The notes beneath the pieces are model-generated. The model saw only the letters and a program-made list of their open reading frames with translations, was not told where the DNA came from and did no database searches. The translations under genes were made by a program, and so were the position numbers. From Desulfuromonadaceae bacterium (GTDB lineage: Bacteria > Desulfobacterota > Desulfuromonadia > Desulfuromonadales > Syntrophotaleaceae), in the NCBI GenBank assembly GCA_007134025.1, contig SLLR01000030.1, forward strand, positions 17,157-81,156: a stretch of DNA of 64,000 nt, read 5' to 3'. Position 1 is the stretch's first letter. Each line of letters starts with the position of its first letter. This document shows, in pieces, positions 47,823 through 55,526 of this stretch.

Positions 47823-47854
47823 TTGTCAACCACAACCTTGAATCGCGTTGACAA
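47823..47854. promoter_or_regulatory. BirA-type biotin operator overlapping the bioW promoter
   Basis: TTGTCAACC - 14 bases - CGTTGACAA is an inverted repeat with the spacing of the known BirA site (TTGTAAACC-N14/15-GGTTTACAA). Its right half contains a perfect -35 box TTGACA (47848-47853); an extended -10 TGCTAATTT lies 16 to 18 bases further (47869-47877). A repressor bound here would block the promoter of the biotin operon. The match is by eye; the regulator gene is not in this window. Confidence 0.7.
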
Positions 47855-47884
47855 TCTTCCTTCCTGCATGCTAATTTTTTCGCC

Positions 47885-48694
47885 ATGATTCCCTCAATGT
47901 ACAGTGTTCGCATGCGGTCCCGACGCCACTCCCAACATCATTCCGGAGCCGAGCGCCTGGTACCTTCGGACGGGGTGGAGCAGGTCGCCGCCGCCATGAT
48001 ACGACGGGCTCTGCACCATTCTCGAGGCCAGGCCGAAACCATCGAGTTGGTCATTGACGAACTGGATTCAGAACAGATTGAATACGCTGTGCTGCCCGAT
48101 GTTCAGACCTGGCAGGTCAGCGATTTTCAGCAGGGACGCAGAGCCGCCGCCGAATTGCTGTGCTCTCTCGGGGTGTCGCCAACGGCGGTGGAAACCGCTT
48201 TTGCCGACATCATTCGAGGGGCCGCGCCGAATGGCGGCAACATGCGCGGCGCCATGCTGGTGGATGCCGATAGCGGCGGCCGGCTGGAACCCGACCCGGC
48301 CCGTGGGGTGCGGGTCAGTCGCATGGATTTGAGCGCCGAGGCGCGACGGGAACTCAGCCGAGTTCTGCAGCAACAGAATCTTGACCGTGAGCCGGTACGA
48401 GAGGCTTTGGTGCTGGCCGCCAAGGTGAGGATGGCTTCAGGAATTGTGGCCGAGCTCTGCTGGTCCGACGACCCCGACTACACGGCCGGTTATGTCGCCT
48501 CGCCGCAACGAGGTTATGTGCGCTTTCCCACTCTCAAGCCCCTGGGCGATCAGCGGGGTGGTCGAGCCTTCTTTGTGCGTGTGGACCCTCGCTCGCTGAG
48601 CGTACTAATGGATTTTCTGCAGCAGCGGCCTGTTCTGTTTGACCGCATCGGACACCTGCTGCCCCCCAGGGTCTGGAGGGAGAATAGCTCATGA
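47885..48694 (+). CDS. bioW: 6-carboxyhexanoate-CoA ligase (pimeloyl-CoA synthetase)
   Basis: Activates pimelate to pimeloyl-CoA with ATP. 269 residues with the BioW pattern: MYSVRMRSRR then SGAERLVPSDGVEQVAAAMI, PNGGNMRGAMLVDADSGG, RGVRVSRMDLS, PVREALVLAAKV, and SPQRGYVRFPTLKPLG. ATG at 47885 and ATG at 47897 (MYSVRMR) are both possible; neither has a Shine-Dalgarno sequence, and the predicted -10 box ends only 8 bases before the first, so the mRNA may be leaderless or nearly so. First gene of bioWFHC; overlaps bioF by 4 bases. Confidence 0.93.
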   Translation: MIPSMYSVRMRSRRHSQHHSGAERLVPSDGVEQVAAAMIRRALHHSRGQAETIELVIDELDSEQIEYAVLPDVQTWQVSDFQQGRRAAAELLCSLGVSPTAVETAFADIIRGAAPNGGNMRGAMLVDADSGGRLEPDPARGVRVSRMDLSAEARRELSRVLQQQNLDREPVREALVLAAKVRMASGIVAELCWSDDPDYTAGYVASPQRGYVRFPTLKPLGDQRGGRAFFVRVDPRSLSVLMDFLQQRPVLFDRIGHLLPPRVWRENSS

Positions 48695-49863
48695 GTTGGA
48701 AGGACCAGCTTGATCTTCTCGACCAGACAGGTCTGCGCCGTACCCTGCGAAACCTGTCCGGAACTCAGGGGCCACAGGTGGTGCTGGACGGCCGACAGGT
48801 TTTGCTGCTCTGTTCCAATAATTACCTTGGACTGGCTACCCATCCCCGGGTGGTCGAGGCTCTCTGCCGGGCCACGGCCCGCTACGGGGCCGGCAGCGGC
48901 GGGAGCCGGCTGATTTCCGGGTCCATGGACAGTCACCGCCAGCTGGAGGAGCGGCTGGCCGCTTTCAAGGGGACGGAGCGGGCGTTGCTCTTCAACTCCG
49001 GCTACGCGGCCAATTGCGGCATTCTCCAGGGCCTGTTCGACGAAGGCGATCTGATCTTTTCCGACGCCCTCAATCACGCATCCATCATCGACGGCTGTCG
49101 GCTCAGCAGAGCCGCCACGCGCATTTATCCCCACGGCGACGTGCAGGCGCTGGAAGCGCTCATGGTGGCGGAAGCCCCTCGGCGCAGCGGACGCTGGCTG
49201 ATCGTTACTGACGGGGTTTTCAGTATGGACGGCGACTTGGCGCCTCTGCCGGAACTGGTGCGGCTCAAGGAACGGTTTGAGTGCCTGTTGATGGTGGACG
49301 ATGCTCACGGAACCGGCGTGCTGGGCCGGGGCGGGCGGGGCAGTGGCGAACATTTCGACTGTCTGGAGTCCATCGACCTGCACATGGGGACCCTGGGCAA
49401 AGCTCTGGGAGTGACCGGTGCCTATCTGGCCGGCAGCGCCGACACCGTCGAATTGCTGATCAACCGGGCCCGTTCCCTGGTTTTTTCCACCAGCCTGCCG
49501 CCGGGGATCGCGGCGGCGGCCGAAGCCGCTCTGGAGATTGTCTCTGCAGAGGAAGGGCGGGCGTTGAGGCACAGGCTGCAGCACAACCGCCAGGTTCTGG
49601 CCACTGTGCTGGATAATGGCGGCGTGGCGGTTACCCCAGAACCGACGCCCATCGTGCCGATTATGCTGGGCGCACCGCAACCCACCATGGAAGCCAGCCG
49701 CCTCCTGCTGGAGCAGGGCTATTTCATTCAGGGCATACGCCCGCCGACGGTGCCGGCCGGCAGTTGCCGTTTGCGGGTGACGGTCATGGCCAGTCACGAG
49801 CCTCAGGATCTGGAAGCCGCCGGACGGGCGGTGCTGAAGACGCTGGCAGGAGCCGCGGAATGA
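48691..49863 (+). CDS. bioF: 8-amino-7-oxononanoate synthase
   Basis: PLP enzyme that condenses pimeloyl-CoA or pimeloyl-ACP with L-alanine. 390 residues: SNNYLGLATHPRVVEA, GAGSGGSRLISGSMDSH, VTDGVFSMDGDLAPLPEL, DDAHGTGVLGRGGRG, and the PLP Lys in MGTLGKALGVTGAYLAG (about 237). ATGA overlaps at both ends (with bioW and with bioH) show a coupled operon. Confidence 0.96.
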   Translation: MSWKDQLDLLDQTGLRRTLRNLSGTQGPQVVLDGRQVLLLCSNNYLGLATHPRVVEALCRATARYGAGSGGSRLISGSMDSHRQLEERLAAFKGTERALLFNSGYAANCGILQGLFDEGDLIFSDALNHASIIDGCRLSRAATRIYPHGDVQALEALMVAEAPRRSGRWLIVTDGVFSMDGDLAPLPELVRLKERFECLLMVDDAHGTGVLGRGGRGSGEHFDCLESIDLHMGTLGKALGVTGAYLAGSADTVELLINRARSLVFSTSLPPGIAAAAEAALEIVSAEEGRALRHRLQHNRQVLATVLDNGGVAVTPEPTPIVPIMLGAPQPTMEASRLLLEQGYFIQGIRPPTVPAGSCRLRVTVMASHEPQDLEAAGRAVLKTLAGAAE

Positions 49864-50666
49864 AACGCTGGACCTTGGCCGACGGTCGTCATATCCATTA
49901 TCGGCAGGCGGGCCGGGGCGCGCCGCTGGTGCTGCTGCACGGTTGGAGCCTGTCCTCGGCGGTGTTTGGCGAGGCTCTCAATGCCCTGCGGGACAGCTTC
50001 ACGGTGCTGGTCCCCGACCTGCCGGGACACGGCCTGTCTTCTCCGGGCAAGGATTATCGGTTGACGGCCCTGGCCGACGATCTGAACCAGTGGATGGCGG
50101 GACTGAAATTACAGCAGGTGCGCCTGCTGGGCTGGTCTCTTGGTGGTCAGATCGCACTGCGCATGGCAGGCAGCGATCCCCAAAGGCTGTCCCGGCTGTT
50201 GCTGGTGGCGACCACGCCCCGTTTTCTGGCGGGTCCTGACTGGTCTCACGGTCTGGCTGCAACACGGCTGCGGCTCTTGCAGCGGGATCTGAAGCGTCGG
50301 CCCGCCGCCACGCTGAGCAGTTTTTTCGACAGCCAGTTCGGCCCCCGGGAGATCGATGCCGAGCGTCGCAACCAGCTGCACCGGACCGTCTCCGCCGCCG
50401 TCTTTGCGGCGCAACCGGACGCTCTGCAGGGAGGGCTGAAAATCCTGGCGGAAACCGATCTGCGCTCGGAACTGGCCGGAGTGAAGCTGCCGGTCCTGGT
50501 ACAGCAGGGCGGCGTCGATGCAATTATTCCCGAGGGCGCCGGCCGCTTTCTCGCCGAGAATCTGCCGCAAGCTCATCTGTTTCTGCAGCCGGAGTTGGGC
50601 CACGCGCCTTTTCTCAGCCGCCCTGAAATCAGCGTTGAACGCTGGCGCCGTTTCTTCCGCCCATGA
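49860..50666 (+). CDS. bioH: Pimeloyl-ACP methyl ester carboxylesterase, BioH type
   Basis: Alpha/beta hydrolase of 268 residues from ATG at 49860, overlapping the bioF stop. Oxyanion segment LLHGWSLSS, nucleophile in GWSLGGQIAL (Ser about 87), a late Asp in QGGVDAIIPEGAG and His in LGHAPFLSRPE. BioH removes the methyl ester that BioC adds, ending pimeloyl-ACP synthesis. Its place between bioF and bioC makes that role likely; sequence alone would only say alpha/beta hydrolase. Confidence 0.88.
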   Translation: MKRWTLADGRHIHYRQAGRGAPLVLLHGWSLSSAVFGEALNALRDSFTVLVPDLPGHGLSSPGKDYRLTALADDLNQWMAGLKLQQVRLLGWSLGGQIALRMAGSDPQRLSRLLLVATTPRFLAGPDWSHGLAATRLRLLQRDLKRRPAATLSSFFDSQFGPREIDAERRNQLHRTVSAAVFAAQPDALQGGLKILAETDLRSELAGVKLPVLVQQGGVDAIIPEGAGRFLAENLPQAHLFLQPELGHAPFLSRPEISVERWRRFFRP

Positions 50667-51472
50667 GCGCCACAGTGGATCGCCGCCGCCTGCGGCGCAA
50701 CTTCGGTGACCGGGCCGATGACTACGATCGCCACGCCCGGGTTCAGCAGCAGGTCGTGGTTCGCCTTATTCGGCGCATGGGCAACTGCTGCCCCGAGGAG
50801 GGATTATTTCTCGACGTCGGTTGCGGCACCGGCGCCCTCGCCCGTGAACTGTGCCGACTGCGACCCCGTCTGCGGCCGGTGCTTACCGACCTCGCGCATG
50901 GCATGACCCGCCACGGCCGCGATCGGCTGCCCTTCGCCCTGGCGGCGGACGGCGCGGCCGACGCCCTGCCGTTTGCCTCCGCAAGCTTTGTCCTGGTGTG
51001 TTCCTCCTCCGTCTATCAATGGGTGGGTGATCTGCCCGCTGCCTTTGCTGAAAGTGCCCGGGTACTACGTCCCGGCGGCCTGTTCGCCTTTGCCCTGTTC
51101 GGCAGTGAAACATTACGCGAACTAAAAACAGCTTACCGCCAGGCTTTCAGAATTGTGGGCGGGCAGGAAAGTCATCTGCACGAACTTCCCCGCGTCCCGG
51201 AGGTGGAAAAAGCTCTGCTCAAGGTCGGATATGAAGAGGTCGAAGTGGGGAGGGAGACGCTGGTGGAATACCACCGCACGGTGCCGGAACTGCTGCGAGG
51301 TTTGAAACAGATCGGGGCCGGCAATGCCAGTCCCCTATCGCCTCGGGGGCTCGCTTCCCGTAGCCTTTTTCAAAAAATGACCGAAATATACCGGCACAAC
51401 TTTGAGAAACGGGGGCGGATTCCTGCCAGTTATGAAGTCATCTACGGCAGCGGACGGATCGCCGCCTTCTGA
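50663..51472 (+). CDS. bioC: Malonyl-ACP O-methyltransferase
   Basis: SAM-dependent methyltransferase that caps malonyl-ACP so that fatty-acid enzymes can extend it to pimeloyl. 269 residues: VDRRRLRRNFGDRADDYDRHA at the N-terminus is typical BioC, motif I is FLDVGCGTGALARELC (about 52-67), then SSSVYQWVGDLPAAFAESARVLRPGG. ATGA overlap with bioH. Last gene of the operon. bioB, bioA and bioD are not in this window. Confidence 0.93.
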   Translation: MSATVDRRRLRRNFGDRADDYDRHARVQQQVVVRLIRRMGNCCPEEGLFLDVGCGTGALARELCRLRPRLRPVLTDLAHGMTRHGRDRLPFALAADGAADALPFASASFVLVCSSSVYQWVGDLPAAFAESARVLRPGGLFAFALFGSETLRELKTAYRQAFRIVGGQESHLHELPRVPEVEKALLKVGYEEVEVGRETLVEYHRTVPELLRGLKQIGAGNASPLSPRGLASRSLFQKMTEIYRHNFEKRGRIPASYEVIYGSGRIAAF

Positions 51473-51486
51473 CTCCTGGACCGGCT

Positions 51487-51780
51487 TCAGGACGGAATGT
51501 GCAACAGGGCATTGACAATCGACCGGGCCTCATCAGAAATGACCGAATAGTAAACCTCCACGCCATTGCGGCGTCCCTCTATAATATGTTTGTTCTTGAG
51601 CAGTGCCAGATGTTGGGATACGGTGGCTTGAGGCAGTTCGAGACACTCCCAGATTTTCTTGACATTGCAGGCCTCTGAGAGCAGGCCGGCGATAATTTTA
51701 AGCCGTACCGGATGGCCGAGAACTTTGAGAATTTCCGCTTCCCTCTCGTAACTTGCGGCTTTATCGAAGGTCGTTTCCAT
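51487..51780 (-). CDS. ArsR-family transcriptional regulator
   Basis: 97 residues from ATG at 51780 (METTFDKAASYEREAEILKV). Winged helix with LGHPVRLKIIAGLLSEACNV, recognition helix LPQATVSQHLALLKNKHIIEG and wing RRNGVEVYYSVI. A Cys pair around SEACNVKKIWECLEL could bind a metal or thiol, but the classic ELCVCDL motif is absent. It is divergent from the Ca/Na antiporter gene, which it may control; that is inference from position. Confidence 0.88.
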   Translation of the reverse strand: METTFDKAASYEREAEILKVLGHPVRLKIIAGLLSEACNVKKIWECLELPQATVSQHLALLKNKHIIEGRRNGVEVYYSVISDEARSIVNALLHIPS

Positions 51781-51920
51781 GATGGTTCCCGTCAACAGGC
51801 AGAATATTGAATAGTTGAATTTATGAATGTTAGTGACCGCCTTCGGCGAAGTCAATGTTTATTCCAGAGACTGGCAGGCAGGACCGCTGGTATGCAGCGC
51901 CATTGCAAGGTAGTGCCACC

Positions 51921-52853
51921 ATGCTAGCCGCCGTTGTTTTCGTTGCGGGTCTGGCGGTTCTGTATGTCGGCGCCGAAACCATGGTCAACTCGTCGTCCCG
52001 CCTGGCAGCCTCTTACGGTATCAGGCCTTTGGTGATCGGCATGACGGTGGTGGCTCTGGGAACCAGCATGCCGGAACTGATGGTGTCACTGCTGGCTGCT
52101 TTCCGCGATTCGCCGGATCTGGCTGCCGGCAACGTGATCGGTTCCAACATTGCCAACATCGGCCTGATTCTTGGTTGTACCGCTCTGTTTGCGCCGCTGG
52201 CTGTCCCCCCCGGTGTTCTCAGGCGGGAATTGCCCTTCATGATCGGCGCATCTCTGTTGCTGACCCTGCTGGCGGCCAACGGCCGTCTCGGTTTTGGTGA
52301 AGGCCTTTTGCTGTTTAGCCTGCTACTGGTTTTTATCGGCTATTGTCTGCGAACCGCCCGCCGCAAAGGTTCCGAAAAAGACCGCGGTGCGGCCATGCGG
52401 GCCAGTCGATCCCGTTGGAGGGATGCTGTGCTGGTGCTGGTGGGCATGGCCAGTCTGGGCATCGGTGCCGAGATGATGGTCCGTTCGGCCATCTTTCTGG
52501 CCCGCTCTTTTGGTGTTTCCGAACTGGTGATCGGTATCAGCGTGGTGGCCATCGGAACCAGTCTGCCGGAACTGGCCGCCAGCGGCATCGGCGCTCTCAA
52601 GGGTCATTCGGAACTGAGCATCGGCAACGTGCTGGGCAGCAATATTTTCAACATTCTTTTTGTTCTGGGCGTCTGCCCGATGATACGGCCGCTGACCTTT
52701 GATCCTTCGCTGATGCGCTTTGAGTTGCCGGTCATGCTGATTTTTTCCATCGCCCTGGTTCCCTTGATTATTCACAGGCACGCCATCGGTCGCGGCAAGG
52801 GGGTGCTGCTGCTGGCTGGCTACGCCGTATTTATAGGAGCTCTTTTCGCATGA
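51921..52853 (+). CDS. Calcium/sodium antiporter (CaCA family, YrbG-like)
   Basis: 310 residues, about ten membrane segments in two homologous halves. The alpha repeats are VVALGTSMPELMVSLLAA with GNVIGSNIANIGLILG, and VVAIGTSLPELAASGIGA with GNVLGSNIFNILFVLG, diagnostic for cation/Ca exchangers. A short basic cytosolic loop (RTARRKGSEKDRGA) separates the halves. I chose ATG at 51921. Its stop overlaps the next gene as ATGA. Confidence 0.92.
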   Translation: MLAAVVFVAGLAVLYVGAETMVNSSSRLAASYGIRPLVIGMTVVALGTSMPELMVSLLAAFRDSPDLAAGNVIGSNIANIGLILGCTALFAPLAVPPGVLRRELPFMIGASLLLTLLAANGRLGFGEGLLLFSLLLVFIGYCLRTARRKGSEKDRGAAMRASRSRWRDAVLVLVGMASLGIGAEMMVRSAIFLARSFGVSELVIGISVVAIGTSLPELAASGIGALKGHSELSIGNVLGSNIFNILFVLGVCPMIRPLTFDPSLMRFELPVMLIFSIALVPLIIHRHAIGRGKGVLLLAGYAVFIGALFA

Positions 52854-53770
52854 AAACGCCCTTGAACCGCTTCGGAATTGCGCTTCTGTTGCTGATCCTG
52901 ACCGGTACCTTCCCGGCGCAGGCCAACAGCATAGCGGAAAAGATTGCCGAAACAATAACCGTTGGACCGGCAGAAACACCGATAGAAACACCGGTGGAAA
53001 CACCGATAGAAACGTCGGTGGAAACGTCGGTGGAAACGTCGGTGGAAACGTCGGTGGAAACGTCTACGGTTATACCGGTTGCCGAACGCCATCGCTACAA
53101 CATCGCTTTTTTATGGTTCAGCCGTATCGCCACGGCAGAGCTGAGTCTGCAACCCACCGAAGATCCCGATCTGTGGGAGGCCACCCTCGCGGCTCGAACC
53201 CGCGGCGTCGCCGCCTGGGTCACCAGTGACCGGGCCCAGAGCTACACGTCCCTGATGCGTTGGGAAGAGGACGGCCGGTTGACCGCTCTGCGTCACGATT
53301 CCGTCGCCCGCAAGACCGAAGGCCGCCGCGAGCGGGTTCGTCTGAAAAGTTATATTTTCGACCACGAACAGCGGCGCGTGGTGGAACAGACCGATCGCGA
53401 CGGACGCCAGAGTGAAAGCGTCTCGTCCATGCCCGAGACGGCGCCCAACGACATTCTGACCGCTTTTTTCAACGTGCGGTTGGGAGTCTACGGCCCCTTG
53501 GAAGCGGGACGCCAGTACCGGATTCCGACTTTCAGCCGTCACGGTCCCAGCGAGATTATGGTTGACGTGCTAGGAGCCGATGAGCGACCCCGCAGCCCCC
53601 GTTTTCCCGACGGGGGGGTGCTGCTGGCGGTCGAAGTCGATCAGGATGTATTTGATACCAACGATGGCCTCGTCTATGTGTGGTTTGATGATCAGGACCG
53701 CCCCGCCCAAGTTGTGGTGCAAAATGTCATCGGTCTGGGCGATGTCCGCTCCACCTTGAGAGAGAACTGA
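52850..53770 (+). CDS. DUF3108 domain exported protein with an ETxx repeat tract
   Basis: 306 residues: signal peptide (FGIALLLLILTGTFPAQA, cleavage about 25), a repeat tract at about 42-72 made of the four-residue unit E-T-(P/S)-(V/I), and a DUF3108 domain (about 80-306, YNIAFLWFSRIATAELSLQP, then SMPETAPNDILTAFFNVRLG and WFDDQDRPAQVVVQNVIGLG). DUF3108 proteins are periplasmic or outer-membrane associated and of unknown role. The repeat is a 12-bp tandem array in the DNA and may vary in copy number without breaking the frame. Coupled to the antiporter gene upstream. Confidence 0.8.
   Translation: MKTPLNRFGIALLLLILTGTFPAQANSIAEKIAETITVGPAETPIETPVETPIETSVETSVETSVETSVETSTVIPVAERHRYNIAFLWFSRIATAELSLQPTEDPDLWEATLAARTRGVAAWVTSDRAQSYTSLMRWEEDGRLTALRHDSVARKTEGRRERVRLKSYIFDHEQRRVVEQTDRDGRQSESVSSMPETAPNDILTAFFNVRLGVYGPLEAGRQYRIPTFSRHGPSEIMVDVLGADERPRSPRFPDGGVLLAVEVDQDVFDTNDGLVYVWFDDQDRPAQVVVQNVIGLGDVRSTLREN
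52973..53068 (+). repeat. 12-bp tandem repeat inside the DUF3108 gene
   Basis: Seven full units and a degenerate eighth of GAAACxxCGxTx: three with ACC (two GAAACACCGATA and one GAAACACCGGTG), then four identical GAAACGTCGGTG, then GAAACGTCTACG. The four identical copies suggest recent slippage. Confidence 0.9.
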
Positions 53771-53776
53771 AATTCC

Positions 53777-55429
53777 ATGAGCAAAGACCCCGTAATTTAC
53801 GTCGTCGGCCACAAACACCCGGATACCGACTCCATCTGCAGCGCCATTGCCTACGCCCGCCTGCGCCGTCGTCAGGGGCTGGCCGGGGTGGAACCGGCCC
53901 GGGCCGGCAATCTTAACCGACAAACCGAGTTCGTGCTGCAACGCCTCGAGGTGGACGCGCCGATCCTGCTCACCGATGTGGCGCCCCGAGTGAGGGATCT
54001 GGTGCGTGCTCCGGCAGTGACCATCGACGGTGATGTGCCTCTGGCCACGGTTCTGGAACAACTTCATCGGCACGACATTCGCTTGCTGCCGGTGACCGAT
54101 GAGGAGCAGCGTCCCCAGGGGCTGATGCTGCTTAAACGGGCCGCCGAAGGTTTTTTGCTGCCCGCCGATGACGGTTCGACCCGTCGGGTATTGACTACCA
54201 TGGCGGCCCTACAGCTCAGCCTGCAGGCGCAATGTCTTCATGGGGTCGAGGAGCGCGCACTGGAAGAGCTGGAACTGTATGTGGGAGCCATGGCTTCGGC
54301 GTCCTTTGCCCGGCGGCTTGCTGGTTGCGAACCACGCCGGCTGCTGGTGATTACCGGCGATCGGCTGGAGATCCAACGCCACGCACTGGAACTCGGGGTC
54401 CGGGTGCTGGTGGTGACCGGCGGCGGCAGTGTGCCGAAAGAACTGCTGGAAGAAGCCCGTCGGCGCCGGGTGACAGTACTCAGTACCGCTTTTGACACGG
54501 CCACGACCGCCTGGCGGGCACGTCTGTCGACACCTGTGCGCTGCCTGATGGAATGCAACTGCCCCACGGTCGGGCTTTTGGACAGTCGGGAGGATCTGCG
54601 TCTGAAGCTGCTGCATGGCGGTTGTCCCGGCGTGCTGGTACTGGACAGTAGTGGACGGGTGGTCGCCGTGGCCACCAAAACCGATCTGCTGGCCGAGACG
54701 CCGGTCAAGTTGATTCTGGTGGATCATAATGAACTTTCCCAGGCGGTGCCCGGGGCCGACCGGGTGGATATTGTGGAGGTCATCGATCACCATCGGCTCG
54801 GCAACTTTCATACCGAGAAGCCGATCCGTTTTATCAACCAGCCTCTGGGCAGCACCTCTTCCCTGGTGGCGACACTGTACCGTCAGTCCGGAGTGGAGCC
54901 GGACCGGGAGACTGCCGGACTGATGCTGGCGGGGCTGCTTTCCGACACGGTTCTGCTCAAGTCGCCCACCACCACCGACACCGATCGGGATCTGGCTCAG
55001 TGGCTCGGTGGCCTGGCCCGCCTTGATCCTCAGCTTTTCGGTCAGGAGATGTTTGCCGCAGGCAGCGTACTCAGCGCCTATGACAGCATGGAAGAACTGA
55101 TTCTTTCCGATTTCAAGGAATACCGTGCCGGTGAAAGGCTGTTCGGGGTCGGTCAGGTGGAGGTTGTGGGTTTCGAGGAATTCTGTGGTGTTCAGGAGGC
55201 GCTGACTGAGGAACTGGACCGTCTGCAGAAGCAACGAGGGCTGGCCATCGCCGGCCTGCTGGTGACCGATATCGTTCGGGAAACGAGTCTGCTGCTGGCG
55301 GTGGGCGGAGCCGATCTGCCCTACCTGATCGGCTATCCGGAAAGAGAACCGGGGTTGTTTGAACTGCAGGGCGTCCTGTCCCGAAAAAAGCAGCTGGTAC
55401 CCCATCTGCTCAAGGCGCTGCAGGGATGA
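53777..55429 (+). CDS. Putative Mn-dependent inorganic diphosphatase with CBS and DRTGG domains
   Basis: 550 residues, family II pyrophosphatase layout. DHH-type N-terminus VVGHKHPDTDSICSAIAYA (metal ligands His and Asp), first CBS at about 70-120, DRTGG domain at about 150-240, second CBS at about 240-305, then the rest of the DHH core (LILVDHNE, VIDHHRLG, PLGSTSSLV) and a DHHA2 domain to the end. Proteins with this insert are regulated by adenine nucleotides or diadenosine polyphosphates via CBS in other bacteria; regulation here is inferred. It starts 6 bases after the DUF3108 gene. Confidence 0.92.
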   Translation: MSKDPVIYVVGHKHPDTDSICSAIAYARLRRRQGLAGVEPARAGNLNRQTEFVLQRLEVDAPILLTDVAPRVRDLVRAPAVTIDGDVPLATVLEQLHRHDIRLLPVTDEEQRPQGLMLLKRAAEGFLLPADDGSTRRVLTTMAALQLSLQAQCLHGVEERALEELELYVGAMASASFARRLAGCEPRRLLVITGDRLEIQRHALELGVRVLVVTGGGSVPKELLEEARRRRVTVLSTAFDTATTAWRARLSTPVRCLMECNCPTVGLLDSREDLRLKLLHGGCPGVLVLDSSGRVVAVATKTDLLAETPVKLILVDHNELSQAVPGADRVDIVEVIDHHRLGNFHTEKPIRFINQPLGSTSSLVATLYRQSGVEPDRETAGLMLAGLLSDTVLLKSPTTTDTDRDLAQWLGGLARLDPQLFGQEMFAAGSVLSAYDSMEELILSDFKEYRAGERLFGVGQVEVVGFEEFCGVQEALTEELDRLQKQRGLAIAGLLVTDIVRETSLLLAVGGADLPYLIGYPEREPGLFELQGVLSRKKQLVPHLLKALQG

Positions 55430-55472
55430 TTTCTTGGAAGAAACTCACGGAAAGCCATATGACATCCTTTCC

Positions 55473-55512
55473 ATCGGCAAGGGGTTGGCAGCTCTGCCGA
55501 CCCCTTGCCGAT
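55473..55512. terminator. Large perfect hairpin between two convergent genes, no T tract
   Basis: ATCGGCAAGGGGT (55473-55485) pairs with ACCCCTTGCCGAT (55500-55512), and the loop itself can form GGCAG/CTGCC. Neither side has a T run, so it is not a textbook intrinsic terminator, but its place at the convergent ends suggests a transcription barrier. Confidence 0.55.
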
Positions 55513-55526
55513 AAGGGACGGTTTAT

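Noticed and set aside
52973..53068. Short repeats as a CRISPR array
   Set aside because: Contiguous 12-bp units without spacers, inside a coding frame.
54209..55405. 398-codon frame antisense to the diphosphatase gene (similar ones at 48550-49797 and 14617-15825)
   Set aside because: Shadows of real genes with unnatural composition and no start signals.
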